A stretch of 15,070 nt of DNA from NCBI RefSeq assembly GCF_021107415.1, contig NZ_JAIOSW010000008.1, positions 1 to 15,070 on the forward strand. The letters are read 5' to 3'. This DNA comes from Desulfobacula sp. (GTDB lineage Bacteria > Desulfobacterota > Desulfobacteria > Desulfobacterales > Desulfobacteraceae). Position numbers and translations under genes: made by a program. The notes under the pieces were generated by a model. It was not told the origin of the DNA. It did no database searches and worked only from the letters and a program-made list of their open reading frames with translations. Of the stretch, positions 1 through 6,551 are shown one piece after another (positions within the stretch are counted from its first letter, which is position 1; every line of letters begins with the position of its first letter).

Positions 1-1
1 A

Positions 2-634
2 AAGAAAAAGAAAATCAGGATCAATATTAAATCCCTGGAAGATTACCTGGGGCCACCAATTTTCAAAGATGAAAAACAAATGTCAGGTGTTGGCATAGTA
101 ACCGGCCTTGCCTGGACCCAGCTTGGCGGGGCAACTCTCCCCATTGAGGCCTTACGGGTCCATGAGAAAAATCCGGGATTTAAGCTGACAGGAAAACTCG
201 GGGAAGTGATGCAGGAGTCTGCCGCCATTGCCTACAGCCATGTGAGAGCAAATCTTGCATCTTTTAAAATCGATAAAGAATATTTTGATAATGCCTTTAT
301 CCATATCCATGTGCCGGAAGGAGCAACCCCAAAGGACGGCCCAAGTGCCGGGGTCACTATTACAACAGCGTTGGTTTCCCTTGCGATTGGAAAGGCAATT
401 GACCGTCCCCTTGCCATGACCGGAGAGATTACTTTGACGGGTGAAGTTCTTACTGTCGGTGGTATTAAGGAAAAAATTATTGCTGCCAGACGATCCGGTA
501 TTAAAGAGATTATCCTGCCCCAGGGGTGCATGCCTGATTTTAAAAAACTTCCAGAGCATATTAAAGACGGCATCAAGTTTTATTTTGCTAAAAAATATAA
601 AGATGTGTTTAATATCGTATTTAATAGTCCCTAA
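2..634 (+). CDS. lon: Lon protease, C-terminal part (5' end outside window)
   Basis: This is the proteolytic domain of the ATP-dependent serine protease Lon, which degrades damaged and regulatory proteins in the cytoplasm. The reading frame is open from base 2, so the gene enters from upstream. An internal ATG at 80 is not the real start, because the residues before it (SLEDYLGPP, around codons 11-19) are already Lon-like. About 210 residues are visible, against roughly 780-800 for the whole family protein, so the N-terminal domain and AAA+ module lie outside. The catalytic dyad is present: Ser in PKDGPSAG (codon 344-346) and Lys in GGIKEK (codon 467-469). The segment VVTGLAW-like GIVTGLAWTQLGG is also typical. 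No sign of damage. It is followed by a convergent gene starting its 3' end 55 nt away. Family assignment is very secure. Confidence 0.96.
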   Translation, partial: KKKKIRINIKSLEDYLGPPIFKDEKQMSGVGIVTGLAWTQLGGATLPIEALRVHEKNPGFKLTGKLGEVMQESAAIAYSHVRANLASFKIDKEYFDNAFIHIHVPEGATPKDGPSAGVTITTALVSLAIGKAIDRPLAMTGEITLTGEVLTVGGIKEKIIAARRSGIKEIILPQGCMPDFKKLPEHIKDGIKFYFAKKYKDVFNIVFNSP

Positions 635-660
635 GGCGGTTGTCGTTTTTTAAAAGGCTA

Positions 661-686
661 CAAAGCGTATTATTTCAGGTGCTTTG
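661..686. terminator. Weak hairpin between convergent genes
   Basis: CAAAGC (661-666) and GCTTTG (681-686) pair as a 6-bp stem with a 14-nt loop, in the 55-nt gap between lon and the convergent kinase gene. On the plus strand it is followed by ATTTT. Position suits a shared terminator, but the stem is short and the loop large, so this is tentative. Confidence 0.3.
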
Positions 687-689
687 ATT

Positions 690-1670
690 TTATATCAGCT
701 TTTTTATCCTTGACCAGGCCTCTTCGGATAGCTGTGCCCCCATGACCTGACAAACTTCATAACCGCAGGCAGAGGCTACCTGACCGCTTTTTTCAATGGA
801 AAATCCATGGGCAATTCCAAAAAGGAACCCGGCGGCCCAGAGATCTCCTGCCCCGGTGGTATCTTTTGGGACAGTTCCTGATTGAGCTTTAATTTTTGTG
901 ATATTATTATTGTATGAGACATAACTGCCTCTTTTTCCAATTTTCAGGACAGCATATGTGACATATTGAGACATTTTTTTAATGGCTTTTTTTTCATCAT
1001 CATATCCGGTATATGCCTCGGCTTCATCTTCATTGGCAATAAGGATGTCAACATAATCTTTTATAATGTCTTCAAGAATATCTTTGGAGGCATTGACCAC
1101 TTCAAAACTTGCAAGATCAAGAGCGATAAGAGATCCTGCAGCTCTGGCAGCCTTTAGTGCAGCCATCATTAACTCTTTGTTGAATAAGAGATATCCTTCA
1201 ATCATGGTAATGGCGGTCTCTTTAAATATATCAGAAGTGATTAATTCAGGATCAAGCTCTGTGGATGCACCAAGAAAAGTGAACATGGATCGCTGGGCAT
1301 CCGGTGTGATAACAGATAGAACTCTACCCGTTGGAGAGTCGGAGATTGAAACAACGGGTTCAACATTGCATTTAATAATTTGTTTTTCAAACCTCTCACC
1401 ATACGCATCATTCCCCCGCCTGCCGATGAATCTGGCATCACCGCCAAGACTGCCGACACCGACGATTGTATTGCATGCAGCACCGCCGGGAACAACAACA
1501 GGCGTTTGGTCTGATTTAGATAAAATTGCATTAATATCTTTGTCTTCTACAAGGGTCATCCCCCCTTTTTCTTTCCCAAAATGGGTTAAAAAAAGGTCAG
1601 ATTCATTGATTAAAATATCAACAAGTGCAGAACCAATCCCTGTAACTCTTGTTATTTTGTTTTTCAGCAT
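690..1670 (-). CDS. PfkB-family sugar/nucleoside kinase, probable adenosine kinase
   Basis: A 326-aa ribokinase/PfkB-family kinase, cytoplasmic. Visible signatures are PGGAACN (about residues 61-67, substrate side of the fold) and DTTGAGD (about 270-276, the anion hole and catalytic Asp). Members of this group next to metK and ahcY commonly phosphorylate adenosine to AMP, removing the by-product of SAH hydrolysis; that substrate is inferred from context, since the family also includes ribokinases and fructokinases. The start chosen is the ATG at 1670: GGAG lies 6 nt before it. An in-frame TTG 12 nt further upstream overlaps that ribosome binding site and is not credible. It lies 69 nt downstream of a small same-strand gene and is probably co-transcribed with it. 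Its 3' end faces lon. Confidence 0.85.
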   Translation of the reverse strand: MLKNKITRVTGIGSALVDILINESDLFLTHFGKEKGGMTLVEDKDINAILSKSDQTPVVVPGGAACNTIVGVGSLGGDARFIGRRGNDAYGERFEKQIIKCNVEPVVSISDSPTGRVLSVITPDAQRSMFTFLGASTELDPELITSDIFKETAITMIEGYLLFNKELMMAALKAARAAGSLIALDLASFEVVNASKDILEDIIKDYVDILIANEDEAEAYTGYDDEKKAIKKMSQYVTYAVLKIGKRGSYVSYNNNITKIKAQSGTVPKDTTGAGDLWAAGFLFGIAHGFSIEKSGQVASACGYEVCQVMGAQLSEEAWSRIKKLI

Positions 1671-1698
1671 GTTTTTCTCCAAGGCACTATTTAGTTAA

Positions 1699-1737
1699 CA
1701 TGGATTTTGGGTAAAATCCAATTTCAATATATCCATG
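1699..1737 (-). other. Intercistronic hairpin with two competing pairings
   Basis: Between the small gene and the kinase, GGATTTT (1702-1708) pairs with AAAATCC (1713-1719) around a 4-nt loop. The overlapping CATGGAT (1699-1705) can instead pair with ATCCATG (1731-1737). The two structures exclude each other. There is no U-tract on the minus strand, so this may be an mRNA processing or stability element rather than a terminator. Role unknown. Confidence 0.3.
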
Positions 1738-1739
1738 GT

Positions 1740-2003
1740 TTATTTCTGGTCCTCATCAGGTGTGGCCCAAATGATATGTTTTTTGTTGACAAAGAGAGTA
1801 CGATGCCTTAGAAGATTTTCTAATTCATCTTCGTGTGTAGTGGCATTGAAGACAACCAGAAATGGCTCTTTATTTGTTGCTATGAGATCAGACAGACGGT
1901 CATGCCCTGGCTCCCGATTAATGTTTACCTGGCCGTTAATTTTGCTTCCATCAATAAGTTTAATATGGATTGTACGAATATCCATTTCTCTTAGTTTAGC
2001 CAT
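1740..2003 (-). CDS. Small conserved hypothetical protein, possibly DUF6812-like
   Basis: An 87-aa soluble protein with no signal peptide or membrane segment. Alternating hydrophobic and polar residues suggest a mostly beta-strand fold: an N-terminal IHIKLIDGSKINGQV strand-turn-strand, a central RLSDLI, and a C-terminal FVNKKHIIWATP. The layout (short beta strands, G-x-V, RLSD, then a 'nK..I' end) reminds me of small proteins annotated DUF6812, but I cannot confirm that without a profile search. The start is well fixed by GGAGG 6 nt before the ATG. It is upstream of the kinase on the same strand and divergent from metK, so it may belong functionally to the SAM-cycle cluster, but nothing in the sequence gives a biochemical role. 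Confidence 0.72.
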   Translation of the reverse strand: MAKLREMDIRTIHIKLIDGSKINGQVNINREPGHDRLSDLIATNKEPFLVVFNATTHEDELENLLRHRTLFVNKKHIIWATPDEDQK

Positions 2004-2039
2004 TGATCGCCTCCATGTTGATAATAAAAGAATGATTAA

Positions 2040-2068
2040 AAATTACTAAGGGTTGGACCTGATGTCAA
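2040..2068 (-). promoter_or_regulatory. Sigma-70-type promoter for the small gene/kinase pair
   Basis: On the minus strand a perfect TTGACA (-35, plus-strand 2063-2068) is followed after 17 nt by TAATTT (-10, 2040-2045). It lies 37 nt upstream of the small gene's ATG. The -10 box is poor, so confidence is moderate. Confidence 0.4.
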
Positions 2069-2087
2069 CAGGAATGATGGGATATGA

Positions 2088-2116
2088 TTGACAAAAAGAA
2101 AATAAATACTTATTAA
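2088..2116 (+). promoter_or_regulatory. Sigma-70-type promoter for metK
   Basis: TTGACA at 2088-2093, a 17-nt spacer, then TATTAA at 2111-2116, about 65 nt upstream of the metK ATG. The 5' untranslated region contains AAATACTT (2104-2111) and its inverted copy AAGTATTT (2133-2140), 21 nt apart and straddling the -10 box, which could be an operator or a leader stem. The back-to-back minus-strand promoter means the two transcription starts lie within about 100 bp. Confidence 0.5.
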
Positions 2117-2182
2117 TTATAGTTTTAAAATAAAGTATTTGACGAATAAAATAGTCATCCTAAAATATAAAAGGAGTTTGTA

Positions 2183-3355
2183 ATGTCAGAAAAACAATCT
2201 TTCATGTTTACATCTGAGTCTGTAACAGAAGGTCATCCTGATAAAGTGGCAGATGCCATATCGGACAGTATCCTTGATGCCATCATGGCTGAGGATAAAA
2301 AATGCAGGGTTGCCTGCGAGACATTGGTAACCACAGGTCTTGCAATGGTGGCAGGCGAAATTACCACAGATTGCTATGTGGATATTCCCAGTGTAGTTAG
2401 AAATACAATAAAAGATATTGGATATAATTCCTCAAACATGGGTTTTGACTGGCAGACATGCTCGGTTATTACCAGTATTGATCAACAATCAATTGATATT
2501 GCCCAGGGTGTTGATGAAGGTGAAGGCCTTTACAAGGAGCAGGGCGCAGGTGATCAGGGTTCGATGTTTGGGTTTGCAACCAACGAAACCCCGGAGCTGA
2601 TGCCCATGCCGCTCATTTATGCCCATAAGCTGGCCAAACGGTTGACCCAGGTTAGAAAAAACGGTGCCCTTGATTTTTTAAGACCGGATGGAAAATCCCA
2701 GGTCACCATTGAATATGTCAATGGCCGGCCCAAAAGAGTGGATACGGTTGTTGTTTCAAGCCAGCATTCTCCTGATGTGTCTTATGGGGATTTGAAATCT
2801 GCCATTATAAAGGAAGTCATTAAAAAGGTGATTCCCGAAGAGATGATAGACGGTGATACAAAATTTTTTGTTAATCCCACAGGGCGGTTCGTTGTGGGGG
2901 GCCCCATGGGAGATTGCGGTGTTACCGGCAGAAAGATTATTGTGGATACCTATGGTGGACAGGGCAGTCATGGCGGCGGTTGTTTTTCCGGAAAAGATCC
3001 TTCAAAAGTCGACCGAAGTGCGTCATATATGGGAAGATATGTGGCAAAGAATCTTGTTGCATCAGGGATTGCAGATAAATGTGAGATTCAGATAGCTTAT
3101 GCAATCGGTGTTGCCGAGCCTGTTTCCTTTTTTGTTGATTTTATGGGAACCGGAAAAATACCCGAATCCAAAGCGGTTGAAATTGTCAAAAATATATTTG
3201 ATTTAAGGCCTGCTGCGATCATCGATACCCTTGATCTTCTACGCCCGATTTACAGGAAAACATCCGCATATGGACATTTTGGAAGAAAAGACCCTGATTT
3301 TTACTGGGAAAGAACAGACAAAGCAGATCAAATAAAGGATATGGCCGGTTTATAG
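2183..3355 (+). CDS. metK: S-adenosylmethionine synthetase
   Basis: Makes SAM from methionine and ATP, releasing phosphate and pyrophosphate; cytoplasmic, normally a tetramer. At 390 aa it has the usual length. Seen in order: the N-terminal [19 protein letters not shown] with the ATP-binding His, the central [12 protein letters not shown] motif, and the phosphate-binding [17 protein letters not shown]. Position 267 is Cys where many family members, including E. coli, have Ala (GGGAFSGKD). The C-terminal [17 protein letters not shown] is also characteristic. The ATG is preceded by AAAAGGAG at good spacing. It is divergent from the kinase pair and upstream of ahcY, but a strong terminator separates it from ahcY, so the two are neighbouring single-gene units rather than one operon. 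Confidence 0.98.
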   Translation: MSEKQSFMFTSESVTEGHPDKVADAISDSILDAIMAEDKKCRVACETLVTTGLAMVAGEITTDCYVDIPSVVRNTIKDIGYNSSNMGFDWQTCSVITSIDQQSIDIAQGVDEGEGLYKEQGAGDQGSMFGFATNETPELMPMPLIYAHKLAKRLTQVRKNGALDFLRPDGKSQVTIEYVNGRPKRVDTVVVSSQHSPDVSYGDLKSAIIKEVIKKVIPEEMIDGDTKFFVNPTGRFVVGGPMGDCGVTGRKIIVDTYGGQGSHGGGCFSGKDPSKVDRSASYMGRYVAKNLVASGIADKCEIQIAYAIGVAEPVSFFVDFMGTGKIPESKAVEIVKNIFDLRPAAIIDTLDLLRPIYRKTSAYGHFGRKDPDFYWERTDKADQIKDMAGL

Positions 3356-3383
3356 TCCATTTTCTGAAGGTTTTTAGTTTTTT

Positions 3384-3430
3384 AAAAAAGTCGATACAAC
3401 TTAAAATTTTAAGTTGTATCGACTTTTTTT
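3384..3430. terminator. Perfect 46-nt palindromic terminator after metK
   Basis: Bases 3384-3406 and 3407-3429 are exact reverse complements (23 bp, no formal spacer, so the tip forms a small loop), beginning with A6 and ending in T7. It starts 28 nt after the metK stop. The A-tract/T-tract symmetry lets it end transcription on either strand. Confidence 0.88.
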
Positions 3431-3431
3431 A

Positions 3432-3460
3432 TTGACATTAATAACAGATACTTGTATTTT
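3432..3460 (+). promoter_or_regulatory. Sigma-70-type promoter for ahcY
   Basis: Perfect TTGACA at 3432-3437, 17-nt spacer, then TATTTT at 3455-3460. It lies directly after the metK terminator and about 70 nt before the ahcY ATG. Confidence 0.55.
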
Positions 3461-3471
3461 GGATACAAAAC

Positions 3472-3497
3472 AACATATCAACATATTTTGATATGTT
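3472..3497. promoter_or_regulatory. Inverted repeat in the ahcY 5' region, candidate operator
   Basis: AACATATCAA (3472-3481) and TTGATATGTT (3488-3497) form a perfect 10-bp inverted repeat around CATATT, just downstream of the predicted -10 box, where a bound repressor would block transcription. In sulfate reducers the SAM-cycle genes are known targets of the SAH-responsive ArsR-family repressor SahR; whether this matches its motif I cannot verify. It could also act as an mRNA hairpin. Confidence 0.5.
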
Positions 3498-3530
3498 TAT
3501 TTAAAAATAAATTTAACAAGGAGTATTAGA

Positions 3531-4976
3531 ATGCTACAACCAATTAAAGATCCTTCTTACATTGATCTTGATCTTAGCCTGAAATATAAAATTAAGGATA
3601 TTGCCCTTGCAGAAGAGGGACATAAAGATATGCAGCTTTCCGAAAAAGAGATGCCGGGGCTGATGGCCATCAGGAAAAAATATGGTTCTGAAAAGCCCTT
3701 TAAGGGTTTGAAAATCATGGGCAGTCTTCATATGACCATCCAGACGGCCATGCTTATTGATACCCTTTATGAGCTGGGGGCTGATATCCGGTGGGCAACC
3801 TGTAATATTTTTTCCACCCAGGATCATGCAGCAGCAGCCATTGCACAAAAAGGATCTGCAGCGGTATTTGCATGGAAAGGTGAAACCCTTGAGGAATTCT
3901 GGTGGTGTACGGAACAGGCACTGATCTGGCCGGATGGTTCAGGACCCGATATGATTGTTGACGATGGAGGGGATGCAACCCTTTATGTTCATCAAGGCGT
4001 TAAAATGGAAAAAGATCCTTCTTTGCTTGATATTAAAACCAATAGTCTCGATGAAAAATGCCTGGTGGACAGGTTAAGGGTAAGTGTTAGGGAAGATCCA
4101 AAAAAATGGACCACTATTGCCAAAAAGATCCGAGGGGTTTCAGAAGAGACAACAACCGGTGTTCACAGGCTGTATCAGCTTGCTGAAAAAAATGAGCTGC
4201 TTTTCCCGGCCATCAATGTCAATGATTCCGTGACCAAATCCATATTTGATAATCTTTACGGATGTCGGGAATCCCTTGCAGACGGGATCAAAAGAGCAAC
4301 CGATATCATGCTTGCAGGTAAAACTGTTATTGTGGCCGGATATGGTGATGTGGGTAAAGGGTGTGCCGCATCCATGAAAGGGTATGGTGCCATTGTATGG
4401 GTCACTGAAATTGATCCGATTTGCGCCCTCCAGGCCGCCATGGAAGGCTTTAGGGTGGTGACAATGGAAGAGGCCGTTCCCCATGGAGATATTTTTGTGA
4501 CAGCAACCGGGAATTACCATGTTATTAAAGGCGAACACATTAAACAGATGAAGGATGAAGCCATTATCTGCAACATCGGGCATTTTGATAATGAAATAGA
4601 AATGAGTTATCTGGATAATAATCCAAAGGCTGAAAAAATTAATATTAAGCCCCAGGTGGATAAGTGGATATTAGAATCCGGCCGGTCCGTTATCGTTCTT
4701 GCTGAAGGAAGACTTGTGAATTTAGGCTGTGCAACCGGACACCCAAGCTTTGTGATGAGCAATAGTTTTTCAAACCAGACCCTGGCCCAGATTAAACTGG
4801 CCAAAGAAGATCTTGAAATCAAGGTCTATACTCTGCCCAAGGAACTTGATGAAGAAGTCGCAAGATTTCATTTGAAAAATCTTTCCGTAACCCTGACCAG
4901 GATGACCCAGGAGCAGTCAGATTATCTTGGAATTCCCATCAATGGGCCGTTCAAACCAGAGATTTACAAGTATTAA
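3531..4976 (+). CDS. ahcY: S-adenosylhomocysteine hydrolase (adenosylhomocysteinase)
   Basis: Reversibly splits SAH, the product inhibitor of methyltransferases, into adenosine and homocysteine, with tightly bound NAD+. The 481 aa are in the usual bacterial range, including the insertion seen in many proteobacterial forms. Motifs in order: [16 protein letters not shown] and [13 protein letters not shown] in the N-terminal substrate domain, the NAD-binding GYGDVGKG beginning at residue 270, [14 protein letters not shown], the [11 protein letters not shown] segment, and [13 protein letters not shown] followed by the C-terminal tail ending in FKPEIYKY that contributes to the neighbouring subunit's NAD site. 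AAGGAG sits at good spacing before the ATG. Adenosine produced here would feed the nearby PfkB-family kinase. Confidence 0.98.
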   Translation: MLQPIKDPSYIDLDLSLKYKIKDIALAEEGHKDMQLSEKEMPGLMAIRKKYGSEKPFKGLKIMGSLHMTIQTAMLIDTLYELGADIRWATCNIFSTQDHAAAAIAQKGSAAVFAWKGETLEEFWWCTEQALIWPDGSGPDMIVDDGGDATLYVHQGVKMEKDPSLLDIKTNSLDEKCLVDRLRVSVREDPKKWTTIAKKIRGVSEETTTGVHRLYQLAEKNELLFPAINVNDSVTKSIFDNLYGCRESLADGIKRATDIMLAGKTVIVAGYGDVGKGCAASMKGYGAIVWVTEIDPICALQAAMEGFRVVTMEEAVPHGDIFVTATGNYHVIKGEHIKQMKDEAIICNIGHFDNEIEMSYLDNNPKAEKINIKPQVDKWILESGRSVIVLAEGRLVNLGCATGHPSFVMSNSFSNQTLAQIKLAKEDLEIKVYTLPKELDEEVARFHLKNLSVTLTRMTQEQSDYLGIPINGPFKPEIYKY

Positions 4977-4990
4977 TTGTTTTTCTTTGC

Positions 4991-5025
4991 CTTGTGGGTA
5001 AAGGGCAGTACCTTTCGCCCACAGG
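4991..5025 (+). terminator. Stem-loop after ahcY
   Basis: TGTGGG (4993-4998) pairs with CCCACA (5018-5023), and after a small internal loop AAAGG (5000-5004) pairs with CCTTT (5011-5015) around GCAGTA. It begins 15 nt after the ahcY stop. It is strong but has no U-tract, so it may be a 3' end protecting hairpin or a weak terminator. Confidence 0.55.
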
Positions 5026-5051
5026 CAGATCATTAAAGGCTTGTTTTAAAT

Positions 5052-5069
5052 GGTTTAAAATTTTGAACT
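5052..5069. promoter_or_regulatory. Upstream copy of a paired palindromic element (candidate activator site)
   Basis: GGTTTAAAATTTTGAACT; its core is GTTTAA-N4-TTGAAC, one base off a perfect inverted repeat. It matches the second copy at 5140 in 16 of 18 bases. Centre is about 241 nt upstream of the predicted sigma-54 start, within the range of enhancer-binding-protein sites. Confidence 0.45.
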
Positions 5070-5139
5070 CGCTATTCTTATTTGCTTATCCAATTATTTC
5101 AGTATGTTGTAATTTCGTCGAAAAATGAAAACGCATAAT

Positions 5140-5157
5140 GGTTCAAGATTTTGAACT
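5140..5157. promoter_or_regulatory. Downstream copy of a paired palindromic element (candidate activator site)
   Basis: GGTTCAAGATTTTGAACT; the core GTTCAA-N4-TTGAAC is a perfect inverted repeat. It lies 88 bp from the first copy, with its centre about 153 nt upstream of the predicted sigma-54 start. No gene occupies this stretch on either strand, so the conservation between the copies is not due to coding. Confidence 0.5.
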
Positions 5158-5275
5158 TTTAATGCCCGGGAAAGCAAATGATATCTTTGTAATTTTTATA
5201 AAGCAAAAGAAATAATTTATTGAAATGATCGATTAACAGGCGTTTCGTGGTTTGATGTAATTTAATTGAAGGGAA

Positions 5276-5290
5276 TGGCACGGGAATTGC
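5276..5290 (+). promoter_or_regulatory. Sigma-54 (RpoN) promoter
   Basis: TGGCACG-GGAA-TTGC matches the -24/-12 consensus at every fixed position, with exactly 10 nt between the GG and the GC. The predicted start is near 5302. No protein gene lies downstream on this strand for more than 1.3 kb, and a strong terminator follows within about 75 nt. Confidence 0.85.
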
Positions 5291-5301
5291 TTTACAAATA
5301 T

Positions 5302-5377
5302 TTAAGAAAGATTAATTTTTTCATCTTTTTTTCCTTTTCTGAAAAAGGCTGCTTCCAAAAAAAGCAGCCTTTTTCAG
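5302..5377 (+). ncRNA. Candidate sigma-54-dependent small RNA (~75 nt)
   Basis: The interval from the predicted sigma-54 start to the intrinsic terminator is about 75 nt and contains no usable start codon. The first ~37 nt are unstructured and rich in U and C, including UUUUUUCAUC and UUUUUUUCCUUUUC, and the rest is the terminator hairpin. This short, single-stranded-seed-plus-terminator layout is that of trans-acting sRNAs. Known sigma-54-driven sRNAs (Qrr, GlmY, CrcZ, Pxr) show that such arrangements exist; I do not recognise this RNA as one of them. Both ends are predictions. Confidence 0.6.
5339..5377. terminator. Strong bidirectional intrinsic terminator
   Basis: Bases 5339-5354 and 5362-5377 are perfect 16-bp complements around a 7-nt loop. 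The GC core GGCTGCTT/AAGCAGCC is flanked by A5 and T5, so it ends transcription rightward (the small RNA) and leftward (the selenoprotein gene, whose stop is at 5417). Confidence 0.9.
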
Positions 5378-5416
5378 TTTTAATTCCAGGTAAAAGTGCC
5401 AAATCAATATCAGCGT

Positions 5417-5635
5417 CTATTCTTTTATCAGTTTGATGATTTCATCGTTATCCGGGAATCGTTTTGTCTGATGTTTTGAAAAAATGGTCTTTTCATCCAC
5501 AATAATGTCGTAGATACCCTTGGAACCCGGGATCAATTGAGGGGATATACCGAATTCCTTTTTTATCATTTCCGCCAGACCGGCAGCCCTTGGTTCATAG
5601 TTTCAGACTGAACAATAATTTATTTTTATATCCAT
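5417..5635 (-). CDS. SelW/Rdx-family selenoprotein with in-frame UGA (Sec)
   Basis: Read through an in-frame TGA at codon 11 (plus-strand 5603-5605), this gene gives a 72-aa protein that begins MDIKINYCSVUNYEPRAAGL. The C-x-x-U motif at residues 8-11 sits just after the first beta strand, as in the thioredoxin-like Rdx/SelW family, and the family's Y-x-PRA, GSKGIYDI and FSKHQTKRFP-type segments follow. These proteins are proposed thiol/selenol redox proteins; the partner is unknown. A SECIS-like hairpin lies 16 nt after the UGA: CUGCC/GGCGG with the loop GGUCU, the same loop as in the E. coli fdhF SECIS. The ATG is preceded by AAAGGA. A single-residue Cys homologue would be expected in relatives that lack Sec. 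Automatic callers would either drop it or start after the UGA. Confidence 0.88.
5582..5596 (-). promoter_or_regulatory. Bacterial SECIS-like hairpin of the selenoprotein gene
   Basis: On the mRNA, CUGCC pairs with GGCGG (five pairs, one G-U) around the loop GGUCU, whose first base is 21 nt after the UGA. In E. coli fdhF the equivalent distance is 18 nt and the loop is also GGUCU, the part bound by SelB. It lies inside the coding sequence, as bacterial SECIS elements do. Confidence 0.75.
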
Positions 5636-5667
5636 GTGATTTCCTTTCATCTGTTTTATGTGGTTCA

Positions 5668-5696
5668 AGTGTAGCAGTTAAAATAAAAATGTTCAA
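5668..5696 (-). promoter_or_regulatory. Possible promoter of the selenoprotein gene
   Basis: On the minus strand TTGAAC (plus 5691-5696), a 17-nt spacer and TACACT (plus 5668-5673), 32 nt before the ATG. Both boxes are 4/6 matches. A second TTGAAC overlaps just downstream (plus 5663-5668), the same half-site as in the paired elements at 5052 and 5140. Confidence 0.4.
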
Positions 5697-5740
5697 ATCA
5701 GATGTTTGAAAAAAAATATTGTGAAACAGGAACTTGATTC

Positions 5741-6403
5741 CTATTTGTTCCTTTTATCTTTATTGTCGGCGATAAATTTTTTTATTTTTTTTAGATAGGG
5801 AATCAATACAATAATGACAATGGCAGCAAACAGATACTGGATCATGTGAAAGCGCTGCTCTAAAAAATCAAAGCAGTAAAACCAGATAATGATGGCGGTC
5901 AGGGTGCCCAGAAACGTGGCGGAAAAATTTCTGAACAGGCTTAACCTGAGCATGTATCCGATAATAGATCCCACTACAGGTCCGGTCACCGGGAGGGGAG
6001 CCATAACAAAGAGAAAAATGCCGATCCATCCAAATGGTTTTATTTTGTCTTTTTGTTCAAGTGCTTTTCCAGTTAGCCGGGCCATGAGTTTTATCAGCCA
6101 TTCGTTTCTTAGATAATTGGTGGTGCTTAGCACAAATCCGGCATAGGTGAAACAGACAATGAGCACCTCAATATATAAATTATATAAAATGGTAGGAAAG
6201 GCACCGAATCCATTGAGAATACACAGGCCAATGCCGGCAGCCCGACCGCCAACGGTATGGGCAACAAGAACAAGAATAAGAATTTTGGCTATTTGAATTT
6301 CAATTATAGCATAGGATATGCTAAAAACCATGAGCAGAGCACTTAAAAAAAAACCGCTTAACAGCAGTCTGCCCTCAATGGTATTTATTAGGGTATGTTT
6401 CAT
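5741..6403 (-). CDS. Small integral membrane protein, COG2426/Sm_multidrug_ex-like
   Basis: A 220-aa hydrophobic protein with about six membrane segments and a Lys-rich C-terminal tail (KKIKKFIADNKDKRNK) expected in the cytoplasm. The diagnostic region is FLFVMAPLPVTGPVVGSIIGY around residues 130-150, matching the P-x-P-x-TG signature of the family called 'small multi-drug export protein' (PF06695). That name rests on thin evidence and the transported substrate is unknown, so I would not call this a drug exporter. The start is the only plausible ATG, with a weak AAGAUG site 11 nt upstream. It ends 106 nt upstream of the selenoprotein gene on the same strand; AGGAAC/GTTCCT at its 3' end followed by T8 (5702-5709 region) may be a weak terminator. 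It is divergent from the DUF1538 operon. Confidence 0.75.
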   Translation of the reverse strand: MKHTLINTIEGRLLLSGFFLSALLMVFSISYAIIEIQIAKILILVLVAHTVGGRAAGIGLCILNGFGAFPTILYNLYIEVLIVCFTYAGFVLSTTNYLRNEWLIKLMARLTGKALEQKDKIKPFGWIGIFLFVMAPLPVTGPVVGSIIGYMLRLSLFRNFSATFLGTLTAIIIWFYCFDFLEQRFHMIQYLFAAIVIIVLIPYLKKIKKFIADNKDKRNK

Positions 6404-6497
6404 ATAAATTTTATCATCTTAAGGTTGTCATTTCAGCCCAAAATTTATAGAGCAAGATGGGAAAATTGTCAAGAAATTGTTTGGTCACCGGATTAGC

Positions 6498-6526
6498 TTG
6501 ACAAAAATTAACTTCCTATTTATTGT
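6498..6526 (+). promoter_or_regulatory. Sigma-70-type promoter for the DUF1538 operon
   Basis: Perfect TTGACA at 6498-6503, 17-nt spacer, TATTGT at 6521-6526. It implies a leader of about 105 nt before the first ATG. Confidence 0.5.
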
Positions 6527-6551
6527 AAATTTTTAATGCTGGGTTTAACAT

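Noticed and set aside
1671..1682. TTG at 1682 as start of the kinase
   Set aside because: It overlaps the GGAG ribosome binding site that serves the ATG at 1670.
1066..1698. Long plus-strand open frame opposite the kinase
   Set aside because: It is the antisense shadow of the PfkB-family gene; its translation has no recognisable domain and the kinase has full motif support.
3431..3530. SAH or SAM riboswitch upstream of ahcY or metK
   Set aside because: I see none of the conserved core sequences or pseudoknot pairings of those classes; the ahcY region is a simple AT-rich inverted repeat.
5603..5605. The TGA in the SelW-like gene as a nonsense mutation (pseudogene)
   Set aside because: It falls exactly at the U of a CxxU motif, the frame is otherwise clean to its stop, and a SECIS-like hairpin with a GGUCU loop follows at the right distance.
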